Under the pieces are notes generated by a model that did no database searches, had not been told where the DNA came from, and was given only the letters and a program-made list of their open reading frames with translations. The translations under genes were made by a program, and so were the position numbers. This document shows positions 34,112 to 43,100 of a stretch of DNA of 60,037 bases, piece after piece. This stretch comes from CAZVVG01 sp964630615 (GTDB taxonomy: Bacteria; Patescibacteriota; Minisyncoccia; Moranbacterales; UBA2206), in the NCBI GenBank assembly GCA_964630615.1, contig CAZVVG010000001.1, forward strand, positions 1-60,037, given 5' to 3'. Within the stretch, counting starts at the first letter, position 1; the number at the start of each line of letters is the position of its first letter.

Positions 34112-34230
34112 AAAAATAACTGGGCCAGAAAATTAAAATCTTATTTATTTCCTATCTTATTTCATTTTTCTAGCCTATTCTTAAACATTACATGACTAAA
34201 ATTTTTCAGATATTTTCTGTTTCCTTTTTA

Positions 34231-34239
34231 TGCTATAAT
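34231..34239 (+). promoter_or_regulatory. Extended -10 promoter, probably near-leaderless
   Basis: TGC followed by TATAAT (34234-34239) is a perfect extended -10; the -35 region is poor. The ATG of the small basic gene begins only 9 bases after the -10, leaving room for a leader of about 0-3 bases. Confidence 0.65.
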
Positions 34240-34248
34240 TAAATCACA

Positions 34249-34389
34249 ATGGCCAAGAAAATAAAAGCGGAAAAGAGACAAAGAAAAAAACGCAAGAGAA
34301 TGGAGCTTCAGGGTCGCAGTCTTTTTTCTCTGGCTCAAACCATCGGTAACAAGAAAAAGCGAAGGACAAAATCAGGAGATTCGGCTTGA
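34249..34389 (+). CDS. Small highly basic 46-aa protein
   Basis: The frame reads MAKKIKAEKRQRKKRKRMEL and continues to KKKRRTKSGDSA, then TGA. Nearly half of the residues are Lys or Arg, with a short neutral middle (SLFSLAQTIGN). I do not recognise it; its composition suggests RNA or ribosome binding. Support for the gene is the perfect extended -10 just upstream and its place before secG. It was missed by length filters. The stop is TGA. Confidence 0.6.
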   Translation: MAKKIKAEKRQRKKRKRMELQGRSLFSLAQTIGNKKKRRTKSGDSA

Positions 34390-34472
34390 CGAAAATCTTC
34401 TTCTATGATAGCATAATAGGAGTTTTCTTAGTCTTTCTTGTTTGTTTTTGGCTTAAAAAAGGTTTAAAAAGC

Positions 34473-34703
34473 ATGTTGAGAATAATTAATATTGCCCAAA
34501 TTATTGTTTCTATCCTCTTGATAACCTCTATTCTTGTTCAGAATAAGGGAGCTGGCCTTTCCTCTACCTTTGGAGGAGATTTTGGCGGCTATTACAGTAA
34601 AAGAGGTTTTGAAAAATTTTTGGTCTGGTTCTCAATCGGACTTTCTGTTTTTTTTATGGCTTTAGCAATTGCTAATTTGATTCTGACTAATCAAATTTTC
34701 TAA
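34473..34703 (+). CDS. secG: Preprotein translocase subunit SecG
   Basis: SecG is the small accessory subunit of the SecYEG channel. The 76-residue chain has the expected two membrane helices (about 5-22 and 53-72) around the conserved loop LVQNKGAGLSSTFGGDFGG. The reading frame is open back to 34386, but that would add an unrelated hydrophobic segment, so I chose the ATG at 34473, which gives the standard SecG length. It lies between the basic small gene and the peptide-binding protein. Confidence 0.93.
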   Translation: MLRIINIAQIIVSILLITSILVQNKGAGLSSTFGGDFGGYYSKRGFEKFLVWFSIGLSVFFMALAIANLILTNQIF

Positions 34704-34735
34704 ACACTCTCTAAGATTTAAATTTCACCAAGAAA

Positions 34736-36451
34736 ATTAGCGGATATTTCAAAACAAAGTGGCCATCTTTTCGACAATGGTTGAAAATAAATAAAGTCCT
34801 TGATTTAAAGGAAAAACTAATTTTTTATTTTCTGATTTTTCTATTTTGCGCCTCCTTCCTAAGCTGGGGAATTGTTTTTTATTATTCAAAAACTCGGGCT
34901 ATTCCTAAATCCGGCGGGGAATACATTGAAGGGATTGTCGGTCAGCCGCAACATATCAATCCGGTTATCTCTGCTTCCAACAGCGTGGATGAAGATTTAG
35001 TTCAGCTTCTTTATAATGGGCTTTTAAAATACGACTCCCTGGGTAATCTTAAAAATGATCTGATAGAAAGCTACGAAATTTCCGAAGATAAGACGCTTTA
35101 TACATTTCACTTGAAGCCCGACGTTACTTGGCATGACGGAGTGCCCCTTACTACTGACGATATTATTTTTACCATTAATTTAATTTCCGATCCGGCCTAT
35201 AAAAGCCCCCTACGCTATGATTGGCAAGGAATTGAAACTAACCAAATCGACAATCAGACAATAACTTTTCAAATCAAGAACCCTTATGTTGGATTTCTGA
35301 ATAACCTGACTTTTGGCATCCTTCCAAAACATATTTGGGAACCAATTGGAGCCGAGAAATTTACCTTGACTGACCTTAACTTACAACCTATTGGCTCCGG
35401 TCCTTATAAATATACCTCTGACTCTCTTCAAAAAGACTCCACCGGAAATATCCTTTCCTACAAATTGGTTGCCAATCCTAATTATTTTGAGAAAAAACCT
35501 TATCTTTCAAAAATAACTTTTAATTTTTATCCAGAAGAAGATTCGGCCCTAGAAGCTTATAAGCAAAAAGAGGTAATGGGTCTTAACAGTATTTCTTCCC
35601 AAAAACTAGACCAAGTAGAATCTTTTAAGAGCGCCTATGTTTATAAGTTAAGGATTCCTCGTTATTTTGCCGTCTTTATTAATCAAACTAAAAGTTTTCC
35701 GCTTTCCCATCAGGAGGTTCGGGAGGCCCTTTCTTACGCTACCAACCGGGAAGAAATTATAGAACAAGTTCTTGATGGAAATGGCTTACCGGTTTTTTCC
35801 CCCATTCTTCCTGATATGATTGGATTTGACGAGAACCTGGAGAAAAGAGACTTTGATCCTGAAAAAGCCGAAAAAATCTTACAGGAAGGAAAATGGGAGA
35901 AAAATGAAGATGGGATCCGCGCTAAAGATGGTAAATTATTGGAAATAAATCTCTATACGACTGACTGGGAAGAATTGATGCAAACCGGGGAAATTCTTAA
36001 GGCTCAATGGGAAAAAATTGGCGCTAAAGTAAATTTGAACATTCTTTCTATTTCCGACATTCAACAGAACTATATTCGCCCCCGAGAATATGAGGCCCTT
36101 CTTTTTGGCCAAGTTTTAAAAGGAGGCGATCCTGACCTTTTTTCTTTTTGGCATTCTAGTCAAAAGAAGGACCCGGGACGCAATCTTTCTCTTTTCGGCG
36201 ATGAAGACACTGACACTCTCATAGATGACGGAAGATCTGAATTTGAACAAGAAAAACGTTCAGAACTTTACCTTAAATTTCAAAAAAAACTCAATCAGGA
36301 AATTCCCGCTTTCTTTCTCTACAGCCCAGAGTATCTCTATCCGGTAAACAAAAAAATTAAGGGCCTTGAGCTTAAGAATCTTATTTCTCCAGCCCGTCGT
36401 TTCACGGATATAGACAATTGGTATCTAAAAACTCAACGCATCTGGAAATAA
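34736..36451 (+). CDS. ABC-transporter solute-binding protein, family 5 (peptide/OppA-like)
   Basis: It is a membrane-anchored extracellular binding protein for peptides or similar solutes. After a cytoplasmic stretch there is one membrane helix (FYFLIFLFCASFLSWGIVFYY) and no lipobox. The SBP_bac_5 domain follows, with GGEYIEGIVGQPQHINPVI, LKPDVTWHDGVPLTTDDI and FQIKNPYVGFL. The first standard start is TTG at 34781, yet plausible coding sequence (SGYFKTKWPSFRQWLKI) runs upstream to an ATT at 34736 with no ATG, GTG or TTG. No permease or ATPase genes are adjacent. Confidence 0.88.
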   Translation: MSGYFKTKWPSFRQWLKINKVLDLKEKLIFYFLIFLFCASFLSWGIVFYYSKTRAIPKSGGEYIEGIVGQPQHINPVISASNSVDEDLVQLLYNGLLKYDSLGNLKNDLIESYEISEDKTLYTFHLKPDVTWHDGVPLTTDDIIFTINLISDPAYKSPLRYDWQGIETNQIDNQTITFQIKNPYVGFLNNLTFGILPKHIWEPIGAEKFTLTDLNLQPIGSGPYKYTSDSLQKDSTGNILSYKLVANPNYFEKKPYLSKITFNFYPEEDSALEAYKQKEVMGLNSISSQKLDQVESFKSAYVYKLRIPRYFAVFINQTKSFPLSHQEVREALSYATNREEIIEQVLDGNGLPVFSPILPDMIGFDENLEKRDFDPEKAEKILQEGKWEKNEDGIRAKDGKLLEINLYTTDWEELMQTGEILKAQWEKIGAKVNLNILSISDIQQNYIRPREYEALLFGQVLKGGDPDLFSFWHSSQKKDPGRNLSLFGDEDTDTLIDDGRSEFEQEKRSELYLKFQKKLNQEIPAFFLYSPEYLYPVNKKIKGLELKNLISPARRFTDIDNWYLKTQRIWK

Positions 36452-36486
36452 ATCAATAAATATTTTTACAAAATTAAAATACAAAA

Positions 36487-37494
36487 ATGAAGGCTAAAAT
36501 TAAGGAATTAGACCCTTCCAATTTACGTCAAGTCATTATCGAATCTCCTTATCAATTGACAAAAGGCTGGGAACTAGCTGGAGAAATAAGAGTTTCCGGA
36601 AATTTCAACCGCTTGGTTATTTCTGGTATGGGAGGTTCGGCTCTCCCAGGAGAGTTGCTGGGAATGTTCCTTGAACAAAAAAAGGAAGTGTTGCTCGAGA
36701 TAATTATAAACCGAAACTACTCTCTCCCTAAAAAACCGTTGGAAAAAAGTCTTCATTTCTTTGCTTCCTATTCAGGCAAAACTGAAGAGACCCTTTCTTC
36801 GCTCAAAGAAGCCCTGGAAAAAAAGCAGCCCGTTGTCATTTTTACCACCGGAGGTGATCTGGAAAAAATCGCAAGAGAAAAAAAACTTCCTTGGGTTCTT
36901 CTTCCTTCCGGAATTGAGCCTCGTTGTGCTATCGGTTACTTTTTTTCCGCTATGCTAAAGGTGCTGGTTAATTCTGGATTAATCAAAGAAGGAATTGAAG
37001 ACTTTTCTCAAGTCACTGAAAAAATCCAAAGCCAGATGGAGTTATTGGAAAAAGAGGGAAAAGAAATTGCGAAGAAGCTCAAGGGTCAAGTACCCGTCAT
37101 CTATGCGAGCGAATTTTTTCGCCCCTTGGCGCTAATTTGGAAAATCGCGCTTAACGAAAATGCTAAAACCCCAGCTTTTTATAACATTTATCCCGAGCTT
37201 AACCATAATGAAATGGTTGGTTTCACTCTACTTCAGAATAAGTTTCATATTTTATGTCTCCCGCACCCTGAAGATCATCCCCAAATCCTCAAAAGGATGA
37301 AAATTACCGCCGAATTGCTTAAGGAAAAAGGGATTGAAACAACTTTTTGGGAAATGCCAACCGGTAATCTTCTAGAAACTATTTTCGAAACCGTCTTTCT
37401 GGGAGAATGGATTTCTTACTACCTGGCACTGGAATACAATCAGGACCCCGCTCCGGTCGCCTTAGTGGAAAAATTAAAAATTCTTTTGAAATAA
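36487..37494 (+). CDS. Bifunctional phosphoglucose/phosphomannose isomerase
   Basis: It interconverts glucose-6-P, fructose-6-P and mannose-6-P, feeding glycolysis and GDP-mannose synthesis. The 335-residue protein has two SIS domains with ISGMGGSALPGELL, the sugar-phosphate loop SYSGKTEETLSSL, and the LNHNEMVGF active-site segment typical of the archaeal/CPR PGI/PMI type and different from classic Pgi. It starts 35 bases after the binding-protein gene, without a visible Shine-Dalgarno site. Confidence 0.93.
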   Translation: MKAKIKELDPSNLRQVIIESPYQLTKGWELAGEIRVSGNFNRLVISGMGGSALPGELLGMFLEQKKEVLLEIIINRNYSLPKKPLEKSLHFFASYSGKTEETLSSLKEALEKKQPVVIFTTGGDLEKIAREKKLPWVLLPSGIEPRCAIGYFFSAMLKVLVNSGLIKEGIEDFSQVTEKIQSQMELLEKEGKEIAKKLKGQVPVIYASEFFRPLALIWKIALNENAKTPAFYNIYPELNHNEMVGFTLLQNKFHILCLPHPEDHPQILKRMKITAELLKEKGIETTFWEMPTGNLLETIFETVFLGEWISYYLALEYNQDPAPVALVEKLKILLK

Positions 37495-37669
37495 TTCTAA
37501 CCAAGTCTTTAAAAAATTAATGGGAACAAGAAACGAGATCCCAAACGAAAAATTTTCGTTTGGAAGCTGATTTTTGAGTTCCTATTAAAAACTCAAATAA
37601 TAAATAACTTTTTAATTTTATTAATTTTGCCGCTTCCAGCGACAGAGATTTTTAAAATCAAAAAACTTT
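37495..37669 (+). promoter_or_regulatory. Structured leader upstream of RNase J
   Basis: The 175-base gap holds three nested pairing options: a perfect 11-bp palindrome (37541-37563), an 8-bp hairpin with arms 37573-37580 and 37590-37597, and a 7-bp pairing of TGGAAGC (37561-37567) with GCTTCCA (37632-37638) that overlaps the palindrome's right arm. No T-tract follows. RNase E in E. coli controls its own mRNA through its 5' leader; a similar role here is a guess. Confidence 0.4.
37541..37563. repeat. Perfect 23-base palindrome
   Basis: CCAAACGAAAA and its exact reverse complement flank a single A. No T-run follows on either strand, so it is not a simple terminator. Confidence 0.85.
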
Positions 37670-39394
37670 ATGCTTAAAAAAAATGTTTTGCCTCACAGAA
37701 GGCAAGGAGTAATCCGAAGCTACTCAAAAAACAATCTTCGGATAATCCCTCTTGGGGGATTAGAGGAAATCGGCCGTAATATGACTGTCTTTGAATATGG
37801 ACAGGATCTTATTATCATCGACATGGGGCTTCAGTTTCCTGATGAAGATATGCCCGGAATTGACTACATCATTCCCGATACGACCTATTTAAAGGGCAAA
37901 GAAAAAAATATTCGGGGAGTTGTCATTACCCACGGCCATTACGACCATATTGGCGCGATTCCTCACCTCATGGAAAAAATTGGAAATCCTCCGATTTATA
38001 TGACCGAATTGACCAGAGGCATTGTGATGAAGCGCCAGGAAGATTATAAGGAAAAACCTAATCTTAATATCCATACGGTAAAAAAAATTGATCGTTTGCG
38101 ATTAGGCGCCTTTAACATAGAATTTTTCCACGTCAATCATACGATTCCGGACGCGGTTGGCTTGGCTATCGGTACGCCTATCGGAACAGTTATTCATACC
38201 GGGGATTTTAAGTTTGACCATTCGCCGATTTCCGACGCACCGGCCGATGTGGCGAAAATCGCCCGTTTGGGTAGTGAAAATATTTTAGCGCTTATGTCGG
38301 ATTCTACCGACTCTCAAACTCCCGGCTATTCTCTTTCGGAATCAAAGATTTCCAAAACCTTGGATGAAATTTTTGAGCACACCGAAGGAAGATTGATTGT
38401 AGCCACCTTTTCAGCCCTGATCAGCCGGATTCAATCCGTAGTCGCCGCGGCAGAAAAAACCGGGCGGAAACTTGCCATTGACGGATATTCCATGAAAACT
38501 AATGTGGAGATTGCCCGCACTTTGGGTTACTTGCAAGCCCGAAAAAATACCTTGATTCCTATTAATAAAATTAATGATTATCCTGATAACAAAGTGGCTA
38601 TTCTTTGCACGGGCGCCCAGGGTGAATCCAATGCGGTTTTGATGCGCATTGTGAATGGTGAACACCGTTTTGTTAAGGTTCATAAGGCGGATACCTTCGT
38701 TCTTTCCTCTTCCGTTATTCCCGGCAATGAACGGACTGTACAGGCGATTATGGATACAATCTACCGCAAAGACGCTAAGGTCATTCACTACAAAATGATG
38801 GATGTTCACGCCGGAGGTCATGCCCGCCAGGAAGATCTAAAAATGATGATCAATTTAATCCGACCCAAATATTTAATTCCCATTCACGGCAACTATTATA
38901 TGCTTAAACTTCATGGCGACTTAGGAATTTCCGTTGGAATGGAACCGAAAAATATTCTCATCGGAGAAAACGGCAAAGTAATTGAATTTGATTACCGCGG
39001 AAACGGAAAAGTTACGGAAGAAAAAGTCCCCACTAATCACATTATGGTGGACGGCTTAGGGGTCGGTGATATCGGCCAAGTGGTGCTGCGTGACCGCCAG
39101 GTTCTGGCCAAAGACGGCATGTTTGTCATCACTACCATCGTGGACGGAAAAACCAACAAGGTTGTCGGAAAACCCCAAATCACTTCCCGCGGCTTTATTT
39201 TCGTCAAAGAAAATTTTGACCTGGTAAACGCAACGAAGAAAAAAGTGGAAGAAATCATCGCCCAAAAAACTACGCCAGGAGAACCGGCCAATTGGGATTA
39301 TGTTAAAAACAACATCCGCGAATCTGTCGGCTCTTTCCTCTATATGAAAACCCAGAGAAGGCCGATGGTACTACCGGTAATTATTGAAGTGTAA
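37670..39394 (+). CDS. rnj: Ribonuclease J
   Basis: It is a metallo-beta-lactamase/beta-CASP enzyme with 5'-3' exo- and endonuclease activity, central to mRNA decay where RNase E is absent. Zinc ligands are visible in THGHYDHIG near residue 87, HTGDFKFDH and later HGN, with the MSDSTDSQTPG beta-CASP entry. Length 574 is typical. A short basic N-terminal stretch precedes the catalytic domain. A hairpin-rich leader lies upstream and a terminator follows. Confidence 0.97.
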   Translation: MLKKNVLPHRRQGVIRSYSKNNLRIIPLGGLEEIGRNMTVFEYGQDLIIIDMGLQFPDEDMPGIDYIIPDTTYLKGKEKNIRGVVITHGHYDHIGAIPHLMEKIGNPPIYMTELTRGIVMKRQEDYKEKPNLNIHTVKKIDRLRLGAFNIEFFHVNHTIPDAVGLAIGTPIGTVIHTGDFKFDHSPISDAPADVAKIARLGSENILALMSDSTDSQTPGYSLSESKISKTLDEIFEHTEGRLIVATFSALISRIQSVVAAAEKTGRKLAIDGYSMKTNVEIARTLGYLQARKNTLIPINKINDYPDNKVAILCTGAQGESNAVLMRIVNGEHRFVKVHKADTFVLSSSVIPGNERTVQAIMDTIYRKDAKVIHYKMMDVHAGGHARQEDLKMMINLIRPKYLIPIHGNYYMLKLHGDLGISVGMEPKNILIGENGKVIEFDYRGNGKVTEEKVPTNHIMVDGLGVGDIGQVVLRDRQVLAKDGMFVITTIVDGKTNKVVGKPQITSRGFIFVKENFDLVNATKKKVEEIIAQKTTPGEPANWDYVKNNIRESVGSFLYMKTQRRPMVLPVIIEV

Positions 39395-39411
39395 ATATTC
39401 TTTTGGAATAT

Positions 39412-39442
39412 AAAAAGGCCGCCTTTTAATCTGCGGCTTTTT
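39412..39442 (+). terminator. Terminator after RNase J
   Basis: The AAAAAG-GCCGC arm pairs with GCGGCTTTTT, with one bulged G and a 10-base loop, and runs into further T residues. Confidence 0.8.
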
Positions 39443-39444
39443 GT

Positions 39445-39473
39445 TTGCAAAAAAAGCTTATTTTAGATAATAT
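39445..39473 (+). promoter_or_regulatory. Promoter of trpS
   Basis: TTGCAA (39445-39450) and TAATAT (39468-39473) are 17 bp apart. The -35 begins 3 bases after the preceding terminator. The leader would be about 20 bases, without a T-box. Confidence 0.7.
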
Positions 39474-39499
39474 TAAACTATTACCAATTATTTAAACTT

Positions 39500-40522
39500 A
39501 TGAATAAACGAATTTTTTCGGGAATCCAGCCGAGCGGGAATTTGCATATCGGCAATTATTTAGGCGCCCTGAAAAACTGGGTTAAGCTTCAAGATGAATT
39601 CGAATCCATTTTTTGCGTGGTGGATCTGCACACCATCACCGTCCCCCAAAATCCGGAAGAGCTTCGAAAAAAAATTTTAGAAGTAGCTAAAATTTATTTG
39701 GCTTGCGGCATTGATCCAGAAAAATCGAATATTTTTATTCAGTCGCATATTTCTGAACATGCCGAACTTTGCTGGATTTTAAACACCTTGGTTAAAGTTC
39801 CCGAACTGGAAAGAATGACCCAATTTAAAGACAAGGCGGGTCGAGAAAAAGAAAGCGTAGGAGTCGGAATTTTTAATTATCCTATCCTCATGGCCGCTGA
39901 TATTCTTTTATACGAAACCCAAGTTGTTCCGGTCGGCGAAGACCAGTTGCAACATATTGAAATTACCCGTACCTTAGCCAACCGGTTTAATAAAAAATTC
40001 GGCGAAACATTTATAATCCCTGAACCATATTTTATAAAAGAAGAAGGAACGCTTGCCCGCCAAAGCCTTGGCGTCGGCGGGAGAATTATGGGCCTAGACG
40101 ATCCGAACAAAAAGATGAGTAAATCCGCGGCCTCGGAATATAACTACATTGCTCTTACCGATAATGCGGAAGCTGTCCACCGAAAAATTAAAAAAGCCGT
40201 CACTGATAGCGGCAGTGAAATTAAGTATGTTCAAGAAAAACCGGCTTTATGTAACCTGATTAATATTTATACTGGCTTTTCTGGAAAATCATCTCAAGAA
40301 ATTGAAAAAATGTACCAAGGCAAGGGCTATGCTGATTTTAAGACTGATTTAGCCGAGGTGATTGTTAATGCTTTGAAACCGATTCAAGAAAAAATGGCCG
40401 CTTTAGGTGATGAAAAAGTATTGGAAATTCTCAAAGCCGGAGTGAAAAAGGTCCAACCGCTGGCAAAGAAAAAATTAGATGAAGCTAAGAAAAAAATAGG
40501 ATTTATACTTCAGACTTTTTAG
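39500..40522 (+). CDS. trpS: Tryptophanyl-tRNA synthetase
   Basis: It is a class I synthetase that charges tRNA-Trp. It begins with FSGIQPSGNLHIGNYLGA, which holds the HIGN form of the HIGH motif, has DLHTIT and the KMSKS loop near residue 203, and has the normal length of 340. The only unusual point is a Lys-rich C-terminus. It converges on the phosphomannomutase gene, with 2 bases between the stops. Confidence 0.98.
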   Translation: MNKRIFSGIQPSGNLHIGNYLGALKNWVKLQDEFESIFCVVDLHTITVPQNPEELRKKILEVAKIYLACGIDPEKSNIFIQSHISEHAELCWILNTLVKVPELERMTQFKDKAGREKESVGVGIFNYPILMAADILLYETQVVPVGEDQLQHIEITRTLANRFNKKFGETFIIPEPYFIKEEGTLARQSLGVGGRIMGLDDPNKKMSKSAASEYNYIALTDNAEAVHRKIKKAVTDSGSEIKYVQEKPALCNLINIYTGFSGKSSQEIEKMYQGKGYADFKTDLAEVIVNALKPIQEKMAALGDEKVLEILKAGVKKVQPLAKKKLDEAKKKIGFILQTF

Positions 40523-40524
40523 AA

Positions 40525-41901
40525 TTAATTTCTAATTAATTCTAAAAGTTCGTCCTTTTTCTCTTCCATTCGTTCTTTCGAGTTCGCTTCTACATTCAAG
40601 CGGATCATCGGTTCCGTATTGGAGCCGCGCAAATTAAAACGCCAATCGTCAAACTCAATCGAAATTCCGTCAATCTCATCGATGCTTTTCGCTTCCTTGA
40701 TATATTTTTCCTTTATCTCAATTATTTTGGCTTTAACATCAGCCACTTGGCTATTGATTTCCCCGCTAACAAAATACTTGCTCCAAAACATTTCCCGCAT
40801 TATTTCTGAAAGCGTTTTTTCCTGACCAGATAAGAATTCCAGCATCATTACTAGGGGAATGAGACCATTATCACAATAGAAATAATCCCGGAAATAATAA
40901 TGTGCGCTCATTTCTCCGCCAAAAATAACCTTCTCTTTTCTCATTCTTTCCTTAATAAAGGCATGCCCGGACTTTGTTGTGATGTCCGATCCTCTGTTTT
41001 CCCGGGCAATGTCCTGAATCGCCCAAATCAAGCGCGGGTCATGTAAAATAGTCGCTCCCGGATTTTTCTGTAAAAATATTTTTCCCAACAAAGCAGTAAT
41101 GAAATAACCTTCAATAAATTCGCCTTTTTCGGTGAAGAAAAAGCAGCGATCCGCGTCCGCGTCCCAGGCTACGCCAAAATCGGCTCCGCTTTCCAAAATC
41201 AACTTGGAAATTTCCTCTCGATTTTCTGGAATAAGCGGATCCGGACGGCCTTTGGGGAAATTGCCGTTTGCTTCCCAGTTAAGCTTAATCAAGTCGAGAT
41301 TTAAACCAGCAAGCAACTTATCTACAGTCCTGCCTCCTGATCCAAAATTAGGATTAGCCACGATCTTAAATTTTTTTAATTTGGAAAAGTCCGCGAAAGT
41401 TTTTATCTTAGCAATATAATCCTCCAGAATATCTTTTTTCTCTATAAATTTTTTATTTTTATCGCTTAATTCAAAATTTAGTCCGCCAGCTAGCGGATTC
41501 AACTTTAGATTTATTGCAATATCCCTGATATCCCATAGTCCCGTGTCGGAAGAGATAGGCCGCGATTCTTCCCGCACAAATTTTGCACCATTGTATTCTT
41601 TAGGGTTATGAGAAGCGGTCAGAGAAAATCCCCCGGAATATCCATAATGGGCCACGGAAAAATAAAGCATATCAGTGGAAATTTCTCCCACATCGATAAC
41701 TTTTATTCCCATTTCCGTTACCGCTTTAACCGCTGCTTTTTTCAAGGCCGGCGACGAAAGACGAACATCACAACCGATAACCACCTCTTTCGGTTTTACA
41801 AATTCACAATAAGCTTGGGCAATTTTATAAATGTCCTGTTCATTAATCTCTTCCGGATAAATGCCCCGGATATCATAAGCCTTAAAAATACTTTCTTTCA
41901 T
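40525..41901 (-). CDS. Phosphomannomutase/phosphoglucomutase
   Basis: It interconverts hexose-6-phosphates and hexose-1-phosphates; together with PGI/PMI and ManC it completes GDP-mannose synthesis. The 458-residue four-domain protein shows KAYDIRGIYP, the phosphoserine loop TASHNPKEYNG near residue 96, the metal loop DADADRCFF near residue 240, the sugar-binding GGEMSAHYYFRD and the C-terminal RGSNTEPMIRLNVE phosphate clamp. Substrate preference (mannose or glucose) cannot be decided from the sequence. Confidence 0.94.
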   Translation of the reverse strand: MKESIFKAYDIRGIYPEEINEQDIYKIAQAYCEFVKPKEVVIGCDVRLSSPALKKAAVKAVTEMGIKVIDVGEISTDMLYFSVAHYGYSGGFSLTASHNPKEYNGAKFVREESRPISSDTGLWDIRDIAINLKLNPLAGGLNFELSDKNKKFIEKKDILEDYIAKIKTFADFSKLKKFKIVANPNFGSGGRTVDKLLAGLNLDLIKLNWEANGNFPKGRPDPLIPENREEISKLILESGADFGVAWDADADRCFFFTEKGEFIEGYFITALLGKIFLQKNPGATILHDPRLIWAIQDIARENRGSDITTKSGHAFIKERMRKEKVIFGGEMSAHYYFRDYFYCDNGLIPLVMMLEFLSGQEKTLSEIMREMFWSKYFVSGEINSQVADVKAKIIEIKEKYIKEAKSIDEIDGISIEFDDWRFNLRGSNTEPMIRLNVEANSKERMEEKKDELLELIRN

Positions 41902-41952
41902 ATTTTAATGATTTAATGGTTATGTTGCTAAATTGCTAAACTTATTTTATCA

Positions 41953-41981
41953 TTGAAAAAGTTTCCCTACAACAATTTAAT
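41953..41981 (+). promoter_or_regulatory. Possible promoter of ychF
   Basis: TTGAAA (41953-41958) and TTTAAT (41976-41981) are 17 bp apart, with a predicted leader of about 10 bases. Confidence 0.4.
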
Positions 41982-41997
41982 CCGCTAATTATATATC

Positions 41998-43044
41998 ATG
42001 AAAATTGGCATTGTCGGCCTACCGAATGTCGGTAAATCAACTCTCTTTAAAGCTCTTACTCAGGTTCCGGTAGATATTAATAACTATCCTTTTTGCACCA
42101 TTGAACCCAATGTCGGAATCGTAAAAGTACCTGATTTTCGCTTGGAAAAATTAGCTCAACTGTCTCACTCAGCCAAGATTATTCCGGCCATTGTAGAATT
42201 CGTGGATATTGCCGGACTGGTCCAAGGAGCAAGTCTCGGTGAGGGCCTGGGCAATAAATTTCTAGCCACGATCCGAGAAGTGGACGCAATCATTCAAGTA
42301 GTGAGAGTGTTTAAAAATACTAGGATTACTCACGTCCATAAAAAAATTGATCCGGAGAACGATATTGAAGTGATCAATACTGAATTAATTCTGGCGGATT
42401 TAGAAACGGTGGCAAAGGTAAAAACCCGACTAGAAAAAGACCAACGAGGAAACAAAAAAGGCGCTACCCAACAACTCGCCGTCTTAGAAAAAATTCAGAA
42501 AAATCTAGAAGCAGGAAAACTAGCCAATGAAACTCAGCTAGATTTAAAAGATGAAAATGTAGAGATAATCGTTCGGGAGCTTTCACTTCTGACTTTAAAA
42601 CCTTTTTTATATGTTTATAACGTCGCAAATCTAGAAGAAAAATTATCCGATAAGCTAGAAAAATTAAATCACGTCAAGCTTGATATTAAGCTTGAAGAAG
42701 AGTTAAAGGAAATGAATGAAAAGGAAAAAAAAGAACTTAACCTTAGCTCCCAACTGGCCACGTTAATCATTAAAGCTTACAAAATTCTCGGCTTAATTAC
42801 TTTTTTAACGACTGGAGAAGACGAAACCCGCGCCTGGACCATTAAAAAAGGTTCGACCGCGCCCCAGGCCGGGACTGTAATTCATACCGATTTTGAGAAT
42901 AAATTCATCCGCGCGGACGTGATTCAGTGGGACAAGCTTTTAGAAGCCGGCTCCTGGAGCAAGGCCCGTGAAAAAGGCATTTTAAGAACCGAGGGGAGAG
43001 AGTACATTGTCCAGGATGGCGACGTTATTGAATTTAAAATTTAA
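41998..43044 (+). CDS. ychF: Obg-like ATPase YchF
   Basis: YchF is a conserved P-loop NTPase that prefers ATP and associates with ribosomes. G1 is GLPNVGKSTLFKALT, followed by NYPFCTIEPNVG, DIAGLVQGASLGEGLGN for G3, a coiled-coil insertion, and a C-terminal TGS domain with TTGEDETRAWTI. Length 348 fits (about 360). The leader has no Shine-Dalgarno site. A small orphan gene follows 56 bases later. Confidence 0.97.
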   Translation: MKIGIVGLPNVGKSTLFKALTQVPVDINNYPFCTIEPNVGIVKVPDFRLEKLAQLSHSAKIIPAIVEFVDIAGLVQGASLGEGLGNKFLATIREVDAIIQVVRVFKNTRITHVHKKIDPENDIEVINTELILADLETVAKVKTRLEKDQRGNKKGATQQLAVLEKIQKNLEAGKLANETQLDLKDENVEIIVRELSLLTLKPFLYVYNVANLEEKLSDKLEKLNHVKLDIKLEEELKEMNEKEKKELNLSSQLATLIIKAYKILGLITFLTTGEDETRAWTIKKGSTAPQAGTVIHTDFENKFIRADVIQWDKLLEAGSWSKAREKGILRTEGREYIVQDGDVIEFKI

Positions 43045-43100
43045 AATAAATTTTAGGAAAATAGATCTTTTACAAAAAAATAAATAGAAAGGAGTTAGGT

